Shown here in pieces: positions 35,284-43,671 of a DNA stretch of 64,000 nt. A program made the translations under genes and the position numbers. How positions within the stretch are numbered: position 1 is the stretch's first letter; each line of letters begins with the position of its first letter. The stretch is taken from assembly GCF_902859725.1 (NCBI RefSeq), contig NZ_CADIJP010000001.1, positions 348,188 to 412,187 of the forward strand, written 5' to 3'. This DNA comes from Achromobacter mucicolens (GTDB taxonomy: Bacteria; Pseudomonadota; Gammaproteobacteria; Burkholderiales; Burkholderiaceae_B). Below the pieces are notes generated by a model. It ran no database searches and was not told where the DNA came from. It worked only from the letters and a program-made list of their open reading frames with translations.

Positions 35284-36261
35284 TCACTGCACGGCCTGGA
35301 TCTTGGCGACCAGGTCTTTCATTTCAGGCGTGGTGACGAAGCGTTCGTACACCGGCTTCATCGCGCCCTGGAACGAGGGTTTGTCGACCTGCGAGATCTG
35401 CGAGCCCGCCTTCTCGACCACCGCGCGCGACTTCTGCTCGCGCTCGTCCCACAGCTTGCGCATGTAGGGCACCGATTCGCGCGCCGCTTCGCGCAGGATC
35501 TTCTGGTCGTCGGGCGGCAGCTTGTCCCACTGGCGCTTGGAGAAGATCAGGATCTCGGGCGTCATCGTGTGCTCGGTCAGCGAATAGAACTTGGCGACCT
35601 CGTAGTGATGCGCGCTTTCGTAGCTGGGAAAATTGTTCTCGGCCGCATCGACCAGCCCGGTCTTGAGCGACGTGTACACCTCGCCCATCGGCATCGGCGT
35701 GGCGTTGCCGCCCATCGCCTCGACCATCGCCACGGACAGGTCCGACTGCTGCACGCGGATCTTCAGGCCCTTGGCGTCGGCCAGCGTCTTGATCGGCTTC
35801 TTGGTCGTGTACATCGAGCGCGAACCGCTGTCGTACCAGGCCAGGCCCACAAAGCCGGCACCCTCGCACGAGCGCAGGATCTGATCGCCGATCTCGCTGT
35901 CCAGCACCTTGTGCAGATGCTCCTTGGAACGGAACAGGAACGGCAGCGAGGGCACGCGGGTGGTCTGGCAGATGTTGTGCATCGCCGCGCTCGACACGCG
36001 GGCCATGGCCAGCGCGCCCAGTTTCACCTGTTCGATCGAATCGTCTTCGTTGCCAAGCGCGCCGCCAGAGAACACCTTCACGGTGATGCGGCCGTTGGTC
36101 CGTTGCTTGACCAGATCGCCGAAGTGGCGCACGGCCTGCACAGTGGGGTAGTCGTCGGGATGGATGTCCGCGGAGCGCAGCTCGGCGGCGTGAGTGGCGG
36201 GAATCAGCGTCAGCAAGGCGGCCGCGGCCAGAATGGCGCGGCTCAGGTGAGGGTGCAGCAT
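35284..36261 (-). CDS. dctP: TRAP transporter substrate-binding protein, probable uronate ligand
   Basis: The 325-residue periplasmic protein has a signal peptide (residues 1-25, cleavage after THA) and GGAGG at the ribosome site. The ligand carboxylate is held by a conserved Arg (LKIRVQQSD) and the NNFPSYES segment, both seen. SGGALGNEDDSIEQVKLGAL is the DctP N-terminal hallmark. Uronate-binding TRAP proteins are well known from Bordetella relatives; together with udh and the SMP-30 lactonase, glucuronate or galacturonate is the best guess. Confidence 0.93.
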   Translation of the reverse strand: MLHPHLSRAILAAAALLTLIPATHAAELRSADIHPDDYPTVQAVRHFGDLVKQRTNGRITVKVFSGGALGNEDDSIEQVKLGALAMARVSSAAMHNICQTTRVPSLPFLFRSKEHLHKVLDSEIGDQILRSCEGAGFVGLAWYDSGSRSMYTTKKPIKTLADAKGLKIRVQQSDLSVAMVEAMGGNATPMPMGEVYTSLKTGLVDAAENNFPSYESAHHYEVAKFYSLTEHTMTPEILIFSKRQWDKLPPDDQKILREAARESVPYMRKLWDEREQKSRAVVEKAGSQISQVDKPSFQGAMKPVYERFVTTPEMKDLVAKIQAVQ

Positions 36262-36373
36262 GTCTACCTCCGGATGGGGTACGGCGTTTCGTTGAGGGCC
36301 GGGACGGCCCCGAAGCTCTTTGATATGCACTGACCTGCTCGGGGTGGGCGCAAAGGGGCGCGCCCGTCGGGTG

Positions 36374-37252
36374 CTAACCGGCGCTGGCGGTTTCCTCCAG
36401 GCCCTGCACGCCGGGGTGCAGGGCGAACACGGCGCCGTCCAGCGCGCCGGGCGCGGCATTGCCCGGGCGGATAGACGTCACGAAAAGCGTGTCCATGCGG
36501 GAGCCGCCGAAGGCGCACATGGCGACCTTGGCGGCGGGCACGTCCAGGGTGCGGTCCAGCCGGCCGTCGGGGGTGTAGCGATACACCTTGCCGGCGTCGT
36601 TGCCGCAAATCCAGTAGCAGCCCGCCGCGTCCACCGCGGCGCCGTCGGGACGGCCGGCGGGCAGGGCGTCAATGAAGACGCGGCGGTTGGCCGGCACACC
36701 TGTCTCGGTGTCGTAGTCGAACGCCCATACGGTGGCGCGCGACGGGTGCGAATCGGACAGGTACATCGTCCGGCCCTGCGGGCTGAACGCCAGTCCATTG
36801 GGCACGATCAGGCCGTCGAGCAGGACGGTAACGCCGCGCGCGTCATGCCGGTACAGCGCGCCGGCGGGCGAGGCCAGGGCCATGTCCATGACCATGGTGC
36901 CCGCCAGAAACCGGCCTTGCCGATCGCAGCGGCCGTCGTTGAACCGCATGCCGGGCGCGGCATGGGCAACGGATGCGAGCGGGCGAGCGGCGCAGGCCTG
37001 GCCTTCACGCAGTGCGTCGCAAGCATAAAAGCCATCTTCCATCGCCAGCAGCCAGCCGTCCCCCCGCATGGCGATGCTGCCCGCCATCTGCGGCAGTGCC
37101 CACTGCGCGAATGCGCCGGTTTCCGGCGACCAGCGCCACAGGGTCTTGCCGGGAATGTCGGTCCAGTAGAACGCCTGGTCGGCCCGGCGCCAGATTGGGC
37201 TTTCTCCGACGCCGCACAACACAGTTCCCAGACGTTCGGCGGTGGTGGACAT
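36374..37252 (-). CDS. SMP-30/gluconolactonase-family lactonase
   Basis: The 292-residue six-bladed beta-propeller hydrolyses sugar lactones. Metal ligands are Glu in GVGESPIWR, Asn in MRFNDGRCD, Asn in IVPNGLAFS and Asp in YLSDSHPSRATVWAFDYD. It starts eight bases after udh; the uronate dehydrogenase product is an aldaro-lactone, which this enzyme would open to glucarate or galactarate. There is no signal peptide, so it acts in the cytoplasm. Confidence 0.93.
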   Translation of the reverse strand: MSTTAERLGTVLCGVGESPIWRRADQAFYWTDIPGKTLWRWSPETGAFAQWALPQMAGSIAMRGDGWLLAMEDGFYACDALREGQACAARPLASVAHAAPGMRFNDGRCDRQGRFLAGTMVMDMALASPAGALYRHDARGVTVLLDGLIVPNGLAFSPQGRTMYLSDSHPSRATVWAFDYDTETGVPANRRVFIDALPAGRPDGAAVDAAGCYWICGNDAGKVYRYTPDGRLDRTLDVPAAKVAMCAFGGSRMDTLFVTSIRPGNAAPGALDGAVFALHPGVQGLEETASAG

Positions 37253-37260
37253 GGGAGGCT

Positions 37261-38100
37261 TCAGGCGTTCGGGAAAGGGAAGGGGCCGGCCTTGACGAAG
37301 GCGCCGCCCTGATACCGCGCGGCGGGGTCGTCCGCGGCCAGCGCGGGCTGCGCTTCGACCTTTGCGCGGAATGGTTCCGACGAATCCTTGGGCGCAAAGC
37401 CCAGCACCGCCGCGCCGCTGTTGTCCCACCAGCTGTCGCGGTTGGCCGATGCGCCATACACGATGAGGTGGCCGACGTCCGGCGTGAACAGAGCGCGGAC
37501 GACGAGGTCGGTCAGGTCGTCATGGCTGAGCCAGGTGACCAGCATGCGCCGGTCCTTGGGTTCGGGAAACGACGAACCGATGCGCAGGCACACGGTCTGG
37601 ATGCCGTAGCGGTCGAAATAGAAGCGGGAGAGGTTTTCGCCGTAGGCCTTGCTCAGGCCGTAATAGCCGTCGGGCCGCAGGGGCACGTCCGCGTCCAGCG
37701 TCTGGCCCTGCTCGTAAAAGCCGATGACGTGGTTGGAACTGGCGAACACCACGCGCTGCACGCCATGCAGGCGGGCGGCTTCGTAGACGTTGTAGACGCC
37801 CTGGATGTTGGCGGGAAGGATTTCCTCGAACGGGCGTTCCACCGAGACGCCGCCCAGATGCACGATGGCGTCCACGCCGCGCACCAGTTCCGACACGGCG
37901 GCGGCGTCGGCCAGGTTGCAGGGGACGACTTCCTCGCCCGGCTGCGCGGGCGCCATGGCGACCACGTCCGACACGCGCAGGATGTCCGCATGGGCTTTCA
38001 ATCGGGGACGCAGGACCAGGCCCAGGTTGCCGGCGGCGCCGGTCAATAACAAACGATGACACCGGGAAGATGCAGGCATGTTGTTGACAGCTCGGCTCAT
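37261..38100 (-). CDS. udh: Uronate dehydrogenase
   Basis: The 279-residue SDR oxidises glucuronate or galacturonate at C1 with NAD to the aldaro-lactone. The NAD loop is LTGAAGNLG, the active site shows SSNHVIGFY and YYGLSKAYGEN (Tyr and Lys), and the C-terminal SANRDSWWDNSGA is typical of Udh. The first ATG (38100) is used; a second at 38079 is possible because neither has a good ribosome site. It is the first gene of the uronate operon, divergent from the FadR-type regulator. Confidence 0.93.
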   Translation of the reverse strand: MSRAVNNMPASSRCHRLLLTGAAGNLGLVLRPRLKAHADILRVSDVVAMAPAQPGEEVVPCNLADAAAVSELVRGVDAIVHLGGVSVERPFEEILPANIQGVYNVYEAARLHGVQRVVFASSNHVIGFYEQGQTLDADVPLRPDGYYGLSKAYGENLSRFYFDRYGIQTVCLRIGSSFPEPKDRRMLVTWLSHDDLTDLVVRALFTPDVGHLIVYGASANRDSWWDNSGAAVLGFAPKDSSEPFRAKVEAQPALAADDPAARYQGGAFVKAGPFPFPNA

Positions 38101-38143
38101 GACGCAACGCTCTGTGAATGGCGCGGTGGAGTGGACTTGTCTG

Positions 38144-38176
38144 GTACGTTATCGTACAACTGTCGCGAAGTATAAT
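38144..38176. promoter_or_regulatory. FadR-type operator and regulator promoter
   Basis: GTACG-TTAT-CGTAC (38144-38157) is a perfect palindrome between udh and the regulator gene. A consensus TATAAT follows at 38171-38176 on the plus strand with the operator covering its -35 position, so the regulator probably represses itself as well as the uronate operon. Confidence 0.75.
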
Positions 38177-38229
38177 GATCGCCATTTTCCAGCGTCAAGC
38201 GCTGCGCAACCGTCTTCGGATAATCCCTG

Positions 38230-38958
38230 ATGAACGCTCCTGTCGATACCCCTGTCCTGCCGCAGCGTCGTCCCCGCAACCTGGCGCAAGGCCTGGTCGA
38301 GAACATTTCCGAACGCATCCGCAGCGGTGAAATCCGTCCCGGCGACAAGCTTCCCACCGAATCGGCCATCATGCGTCAGTTCGGCGTCAGCCGCACGGTC
38401 GTGCGCGAGGCGCTGTCGCGGTTGCAGGCCTCGGGCCTAGTTGAAACGCATCACGGCGTCGGCACGTATGCACTGGAACCCAGCGGGGGCGGCGATTTCC
38501 GCGTGGACCCGGCCGACATCGCCACCGTGCGCGACGTGCTGGTCCTGCTGGAACTGCGTATCTGCCTGGAAAGCGAGGCCGCGGGCCTGGCGGCCATCCG
38601 CCGCAGCGAAGACCAGTTGCAGGCGATGCGGCGGGCGCTCGATGCCTTCAAGCTGGCGCTGGACAGCGGCGGCGACACCATCACGCCGGATTTCCAGTTC
38701 CATCTGCTGGTGGCCCAGTCCACCGACAATCGCTACTTCGCGGACCTCATGGCGCATCTGGGGTCCGCCATCATTCCCCGCACCCGCATCAACTCGGCCA
38801 AGTTTGCCCACGAAGACCGCGCAGCGTATCTGGCGCGCGTGAATCTCGAGCACGAAGACATCTTCAGCGCGATCACGCGGCAGGACCCCGAGGCGGCCCG
38901 CGCGGCCATGCGCACGCACCTGAGCAACAGCCGCGAGCGCCTGCGCCGCGCGCAGTAG
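38230..38958 (+). CDS. GntR-family regulator, FadR subfamily
   Basis: The 242-residue repressor has a winged helix (residues about 15-80: LVENISERIRSGEIRPGDKL, then FGVSRTVVREALSRLQ) and an all-helical FCD effector domain with the Asp/His metal site residues (DFQFHLLVAQ, and NLEHEDIFSAI). Such proteins sense uronates or their breakdown products (UxuR, ExuR, GguR types). Divergent from udh with a palindromic operator between. An intrinsic terminator follows. Confidence 0.93.
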   Translation: MNAPVDTPVLPQRRPRNLAQGLVENISERIRSGEIRPGDKLPTESAIMRQFGVSRTVVREALSRLQASGLVETHHGVGTYALEPSGGGDFRVDPADIATVRDVLVLLELRICLESEAAGLAAIRRSEDQLQAMRRALDAFKLALDSGGDTITPDFQFHLLVAQSTDNRYFADLMAHLGSAIIPRTRINSAKFAHEDRAAYLARVNLEHEDIFSAITRQDPEAARAAMRTHLSNSRERLRRAQ

Positions 38959-39036
38959 CGCGCTCGTGGCCTTGCTTGCCGCAAGTGTGATGTCGTACAA
39001 CGTTTGAACGGTACGGGCCGCCGTCGATAAATCCAA

Positions 39037-39068
39037 AACCGCGTTACTCTTGGCGCGGTTATTTTTTT
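39037..39068 (+). terminator. Intrinsic terminator behind the FadR-type gene
   Basis: AACCGCG (39037-39043), a 10-base loop, CGCGGTT (39054-39060), then A and seven T. Upstream, CGTAC (38994-38998) and GTACG (39011-39015) resemble the operator half-sites at a wider spacing. Confidence 0.88.
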
Positions 39069-39160
39069 GATCATCGAAACGGCATGGTTTTGCGCGGCAC
39101 ACACGGCAGTACGCATTCTTCATGGGGGCACGCATTGCCCCACGCGCGCGAGGGGCTGGC

Positions 39161-41056
39161 ATGCGTCGCCTGACCCTTCGATTCATCATTGCCGTCCTGG
39201 CGCTCCTGACGCTGTCGCGCTTGGGGCTGGCCTTCTGGATGTGGGACCGCGTCGAAGCGGCCGGAGGCCTCGGCCCGCTTCTCTTTGGCGGACTGCGCAT
39301 CGACGTGTGCCTTTTGTCGATGGTGATCGCGCTGCCGGCGGTGTTTTCGCCGTGGTTCGGTCACCGGCCGCTTGCCGTGCGCATCACCGCATGGTGGTTC
39401 CGCGTCTGGTGGATGCTGTATGTGCTGCTGGAGGTATCGACCCCGCAGTTCATCGCCGAATACGACACGCGGCCCAACCGCCTTTACTTCATCTACCTGC
39501 TCAATCCGAAGGAAGTGGGCTCGATGCTGTGGCAGGGCTACAAGGGCGTGCTGCTTGCCGCGTTCGTGGTGCTGGTCCTTGCGGCGTGGCTGGCGGTCAA
39601 GTTCTTCCCGACGCGCTCGCGCGATTCCTTCATGGCGTGGTGGAAGCGGCCCATCGCGTCCTTCGTGATCCTGGCGCTGGTGTTCCTGGGCGCGCGCGGC
39701 ACGCTGGAACACCGCCCCATCAATCCGGCCAAGGTGGCGTTCAGCTCGGACGCCATGGTGAACGCGCTGGCGCTCAATTCGTTGTACAGCGTGTTCGATG
39801 CGGCGTACCGCATGCGGGACGAGCGCTCGTCGGCCGCGATGTATCCCAAGATGGCCGTGGACGAGATGAACGCCATCGTGCGCGAGAAGGCCGGCATGAC
39901 CGGCGCGCCCATGGATCCCAAGCTGCCCAGCCTGCATGAACAGAAAGCGACCGTGCGGCGGGACAAGCCGCTGAACGTGGTGATCATCCTGCAGGAAAGC
40001 CTGGGCGCGCAGTACGTCGGCAGCCTGGGCGGGCGCGACCTCACCCCCAACATCGACCGCTTGGGCAAGGAGGGCTGGATGTTCCACCGCGCCTACGCCA
40101 CCGGCACGCGGTCGGTGCGCGGCATCGAAGCCGTGACGGCGGGCTTTTTGCCCAGCGTGGCCGACGCCGTGGTCAAGCTGCCGCGTTCGCAGACGGGCTT
40201 TTTCACGCTGGCGCAGCTGTTGGGCAAGCATGGCTATCACTCGCGCTTCGTGTACGGCGGCGAGTCCCACTTCGACAACATGCGCGCCTTCTTCCTGGGC
40301 AACGGCTTTGACGAGATCGTGGACCGGCCCAAGTTCGTCGACCCCGTATTCGAAGGATCGTGGGGCGCCTCGGACGAAGACATGTTCAATCAGGTCGACC
40401 GTCTGCTGCGCGCCGATGGCGACAAGCCGGTCTTCACGCTGGCGTTCTCGGTGACCAACCATTCGCCCTGGGAATATCCGTCCGGGCGCATCCAGCCCGT
40501 GGGCGATCCGGCCACGGTGGACAACACGGTGCGCTATGCGGACTGGGCGCTGGGCCAGTTCTTCGAGAAGGCGCGCAAGGCGCCGTATTGGGACAACACG
40601 GTTTTCCTCGTCATCGCCGACCACGATTCTCGCGTGTACGGGTCCATTCCCGTGCCGGTGCGGCACTTCCAGATCCCCGCGCTGATCCTGGGCGCGGGCA
40701 TCGCGCCGCGGCAGGACGATCGCCTGGTCAGCCAGATCGACATGGCCCCGACGCTGCTGTCGCTGATCGGCCTGGACAATGTGAATCCCATGCTGGGCGT
40801 GGACCTGACGCAGCGTGATCCCAACCGCGCGATGATGCAGTACGCGGACAACTTCGGCTATCTGAAGGGCGATCAGCTGCTGGTGCTGGAGCCCGCCAAG
40901 GCGCCCCGGCAGTTCAGCTACAAGGCGGCGCCGGTGGGGCAGGATGAAACGTACGCGCCGGTCGAGCCGGCGGACCCGGCCCTGACCCAGGAGGCGCTGG
41001 CGCACGCGCTGTGGGCAAGCTGGGCGTACCGCGAAGAGAAGTACCGCCTGCCTTGA
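39161..41056 (+). CDS. LTA-synthase/OpgB-like sulfatase-fold transferase
   Basis: The 631-residue inner-membrane protein has about five N-terminal helices, then a periplasmic alkaline-phosphatase-fold domain from about residue 280. Metal ligands are suggested by LQESLGAQYVGSLGG and IADHDSRV, the nucleophile Thr by YATGTRSVRGIEA. Such enzymes move phosphoglycerol or phosphoethanolamine from phospholipids to glucans or glycolipids. ATG at 39161 has GAGGGG nine bases upstream; an ATG at 39122 adding 13 residues (MGARIAPRARGAG) is less likely. It is 45 bases before the acyltransferase gene; acceptor unknown. Confidence 0.88.
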   Translation: MRRLTLRFIIAVLALLTLSRLGLAFWMWDRVEAAGGLGPLLFGGLRIDVCLLSMVIALPAVFSPWFGHRPLAVRITAWWFRVWWMLYVLLEVSTPQFIAEYDTRPNRLYFIYLLNPKEVGSMLWQGYKGVLLAAFVVLVLAAWLAVKFFPTRSRDSFMAWWKRPIASFVILALVFLGARGTLEHRPINPAKVAFSSDAMVNALALNSLYSVFDAAYRMRDERSSAAMYPKMAVDEMNAIVREKAGMTGAPMDPKLPSLHEQKATVRRDKPLNVVIILQESLGAQYVGSLGGRDLTPNIDRLGKEGWMFHRAYATGTRSVRGIEAVTAGFLPSVADAVVKLPRSQTGFFTLAQLLGKHGYHSRFVYGGESHFDNMRAFFLGNGFDEIVDRPKFVDPVFEGSWGASDEDMFNQVDRLLRADGDKPVFTLAFSVTNHSPWEYPSGRIQPVGDPATVDNTVRYADWALGQFFEKARKAPYWDNTVFLVIADHDSRVYGSIPVPVRHFQIPALILGAGIAPRQDDRLVSQIDMAPTLLSLIGLDNVNPMLGVDLTQRDPNRAMMQYADNFGYLKGDQLLVLEPAKAPRQFSYKAAPVGQDETYAPVEPADPALTQEALAHALWASWAYREEKYRLP

Positions 41057-41101
41057 TCCTACTCAAGCCTCATTCCGCGGGCCGATAGCACACTGGCGGC
41101 C

Positions 41102-42196
41102 ATGACAACGCCGAACCCCTCCACGGGAGCCTCCCGCGCCGCATCCCCGGCGCTTTCGCACGCCCAACCCGCGGCGCCGCAACCGCGGCGCCGCCTGGCC
41201 ATCCCCGTGCCGCGCGGCCGGCTGGCGTGGATAACCGGCGTGCTCAGCACCATTTGGCTGGCCGCCAACACGCTGTTCTGGTGCCTGCTGCTGTTCCCGG
41301 TCTCGCTGCTGAAGCTGGCGTTGCCGTTTGCCGCGGTCAGGCGGCGCATCGATCCCATTCTCAACGGCATTGCCACGGCGTGGGTATCGTGCAATACGGG
41401 CTGGTTCATGCGCATTCAGCCCCAAGCCTGGGATATCCAGGGCAATCAGGGCCTGCGCTATGCGGACTGGTATTTGGTCAATTGCAACCATCAGTCGTGG
41501 GTCGACATCTTCGTACTGCAGTACGCGCTGAACCGGCGCATCCCGCTGCTCAAGTTCTTCCTCAAGCAGCAGCTCATCTATGTTCCCGTCATCGGACTGG
41601 CGTGGTGGGCGCTGGACTTTCCCTTCATGAAGCGGCACGGCAAGGCGGCCCTGCGCAAGAACCCGGATCTGGGGCGCCAGGACCAGGAAGCCGCACGCCG
41701 CGCCTGCGCCAAGTTTTCGCTGGTGCCCACCAGCGTGATGGTATTTGCCGAAGGCACGCGTTTCAGCCCAGCCAAGCGCGCGGCGCAGGGTTCCCCGTAC
41801 CGCCATCTGCTCAAGCCCAAGGCGGGCGGGTTGGCGGTGTCTTTGAATGCGATGGGCGCGCGGTTCCGTTCGATGATCGACGCGACCATCGCCTATCCGG
41901 ACGGCGTGCCCAGCTTCTGGGATTTTGCCTGCGGACGCGCAGGGCAGGTGGTGGTGCGGATGCGGCAGTTGCCGGTGCCGCCAGCCTTCTGCGAAGCCGA
42001 TTACTCGCGCGACAAGGCGTTTCGCACCACGTTCCACCAATGGCTCGGCCAGCAGTGGCAGGCCAAGGACGACGAGATCGAGGCGCTTGTCGCGCGGCCG
42101 GGTACGTCTGCCTCGGGAATGCCGGCGGCTGGGATGCCGGCCCCCGGATCGCCGGCCGCCGGAAGGCCGGCCCCCGCAAACCCACCCGCCAGTTAG
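41102..42196 (+). CDS. Lysophospholipid acyltransferase (YihG/PlsC-like)
   Basis: The 364-residue membrane-anchored enzyme transfers an acyl chain to lysophosphatidic acid or a related lipid. It has NHQSWVDIFVLQ (the NHx4D catalytic motif), FAEGTRFSP (EGTR) and a hydrophobic anchor near residues 40-70. The size and NHQSWVD form match the YihG branch, which adds polyunsaturated or odd chains. The last 25 residues are an unusual Gly/Pro/Ala tail of four pentapeptide repeats (GMPAA, GMPAP, GSPAA, GRPAP), with no known role. Its stop lies in the loop of a hairpin. Confidence 0.9.
   Translation: MTTPNPSTGASRAASPALSHAQPAAPQPRRRLAIPVPRGRLAWITGVLSTIWLAANTLFWCLLLFPVSLLKLALPFAAVRRRIDPILNGIATAWVSCNTGWFMRIQPQAWDIQGNQGLRYADWYLVNCNHQSWVDIFVLQYALNRRIPLLKFFLKQQLIYVPVIGLAWWALDFPFMKRHGKAALRKNPDLGRQDQEAARRACAKFSLVPTSVMVFAEGTRFSPAKRAAQGSPYRHLLKPKAGGLAVSLNAMGARFRSMIDATIAYPDGVPSFWDFACGRAGQVVVRMRQLPVPPAFCEADYSRDKAFRTTFHQWLGQQWQAKDDEIEALVARPGTSASGMPAAGMPAPGSPAAGRPAPANPPAS
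42116..42175 (+). repeat. Four 15-base repeats coding GxPAx pentapeptides
   Basis: Units begin at 42116, 42131, 42146 and 42161, each coding G-(M/M/S/R)-P-A-(A/P). Sequence divergence is moderate, and length variation between strains would be expected. Confidence 0.75.
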
Positions 42197-42210
42197 CGGG
42201 TTTGCGGGGG
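42171..42210. terminator. Bidirectional hairpin between the convergent acyltransferase and fahA
   Basis: CCCCCGCAAACCC (42171-42183) pairs perfectly with GGGTTTGCGGGGG (42198-42210). The acyltransferase TAG (42194-42196) is in the loop, and the fahA stop is eight bases beyond. There is no T-run, but the 13-bp stem can serve both genes. Confidence 0.7.
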
Positions 42211-42218
42211 GCGCAGCC

Positions 42219-43535
42219 TTAGACGCGCGCGGGCAGCACGACGCCCGAGCATTCCCCGAAGCCGATGCGCGGATAACCCGCCTTCACGCATTCGGCGCGG
42301 ATGATGATCTGGTCGCCGTCCTGCAGGAACGTGCGCTTTTCGCCCCACGGCAGTTCGATCGGCGCCTTGCCGCCATTGCTCAGTTCCAAGAGCGAACCCG
42401 CTTCCGCCGGACGCGGTCCGGACAGCGTGCCGGTGCCCAGCATGTCGCCCGGTTGCAGATTGCAGCCATTGACCGTGTGATGCGTGATGAGCTGCGCCAC
42501 GTTCCAGTACGCATCGCGGAAGTTGCTGCTGGACAGCTGCACCGGCGGCGTGCTTGCGGCGCGGGATTGCTCGGTGGTCATCAGCACTTGCATCTGCACG
42601 TCATAGGCGCCCTTGGCGCGGTTGGCGTCCGACGACAGGTACGGCATCGGCTGGGGTTCGCCCGCGCCGCGGTTCCATTGCGTGCGGAACGGCTCCAGCG
42701 CTTCCATCGTGACGATCCACGGCGAGATCGTGGACGCGAAGTTCTTGGACAGGAAGGGGCCGAGCGGCTGGTATTCCCAAGCCTGGATGTCGCGCGCCGA
42801 CCAGTCGTTCAGGATGCACAGGCCGAACACGTGCGAATCGGCATCGGCCAGTTCGATGCGTTCACCCTGGGCGTTGCCCGTGCCCACGAAAATCCCCAGT
42901 TCCAGTTCATAGTCCAGGCGCGCGCAGGGGCCGAATTGCGGCGTTTCGCCCTCGTTGGCGGGGCGCGTCTGGCCGACGGGACGCGGGAATTTCTGATTCA
43001 CGCCGATGCTGGAGGCGCGGCCGTGATAGCCGATGGGCACCCACTTGTAGTTCGGCAGCAGGGGATTGTCGGGACGGAACTGCTTGCCCACGGCGGTGGC
43101 GTGATGCACCGAGATATAGAAGTCGGTGTAGTCGCCGATGCGGGCGGGCGTGGTGTATTCGGCGTCGGCCTGCGCGACCAGCAGCGGCTCCACGGTGGCG
43201 CGCAGGGCGGCGCCTTCGCGCAGCGCGCGCGACAGGGCCAGGCGCAGCGCGCTCCAGTGCGATTGGCCCAGGGCCATCAACGCATTCAGGCTGTCGGTGG
43301 CGCAGGCGGCCAGGGCTTCAGCGGCCAGGCCTTCGAACGGCTGCTTGCCGGCCAGCGCGGCCAGGTCCAGGATCTGGTCGCCGATGGCCACGCCGGGCCG
43401 GAAGGATTCTTGCGTGCCCTTGCGGCGGAAAGCGCCGTAGGGCAGGTTCTGCACGGGGAAATCCGACGTGTCCGAATTGGCGCTGGCGACCCAGCTCTTC
43501 AAGGACGGGTCGTGGGTTTCGTTGATGGTGGTCAT
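42219..43535 (-). CDS. fahA: Fumarylacetoacetase
   Basis: The 438-residue cytoplasmic hydrolase splits fumarylacetoacetate to fumarate and acetoacetate, the last step of the homogentisate path. Features: VQNLPYGAFRRKG, YTDFYISVHHAT with the catalytic His, ARLDYELELGIFVG with metal ligands, NDWSARDIQAWEYQPLGPFL and GTLSGP. It follows hmgA by 136 bases. No maleylacetoacetate isomerase gene is adjacent, so that step is encoded elsewhere or runs on another protein. Confidence 0.96.
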   Translation of the reverse strand: MTTINETHDPSLKSWVASANSDTSDFPVQNLPYGAFRRKGTQESFRPGVAIGDQILDLAALAGKQPFEGLAAEALAACATDSLNALMALGQSHWSALRLALSRALREGAALRATVEPLLVAQADAEYTTPARIGDYTDFYISVHHATAVGKQFRPDNPLLPNYKWVPIGYHGRASSIGVNQKFPRPVGQTRPANEGETPQFGPCARLDYELELGIFVGTGNAQGERIELADADSHVFGLCILNDWSARDIQAWEYQPLGPFLSKNFASTISPWIVTMEALEPFRTQWNRGAGEPQPMPYLSSDANRAKGAYDVQMQVLMTTEQSRAASTPPVQLSSSNFRDAYWNVAQLITHHTVNGCNLQPGDMLGTGTLSGPRPAEAGSLLELSNGGKAPIELPWGEKRTFLQDGDQIIIRAECVKAGYPRIGFGECSGVVLPARV

Positions 43536-43671
43536 GGCTGCGTGTCTCGGTCAGTGTGGTTATGGGAGCCGGCCGGGCGCACGGGCCTGCCGCGCGCCGG
43601 ATGCATGAAACGCCAAACGGCGATACGCTCCTCGCGCATCGCCGCCGGCAATGAAGGCTGACGCGGACGCG

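Noticed and set aside
39071-41005. 644-codon minus-strand open frame
   Set aside because: Exact antisense of the sulfatase-fold enzyme, with no ribosome site and no family resemblance.
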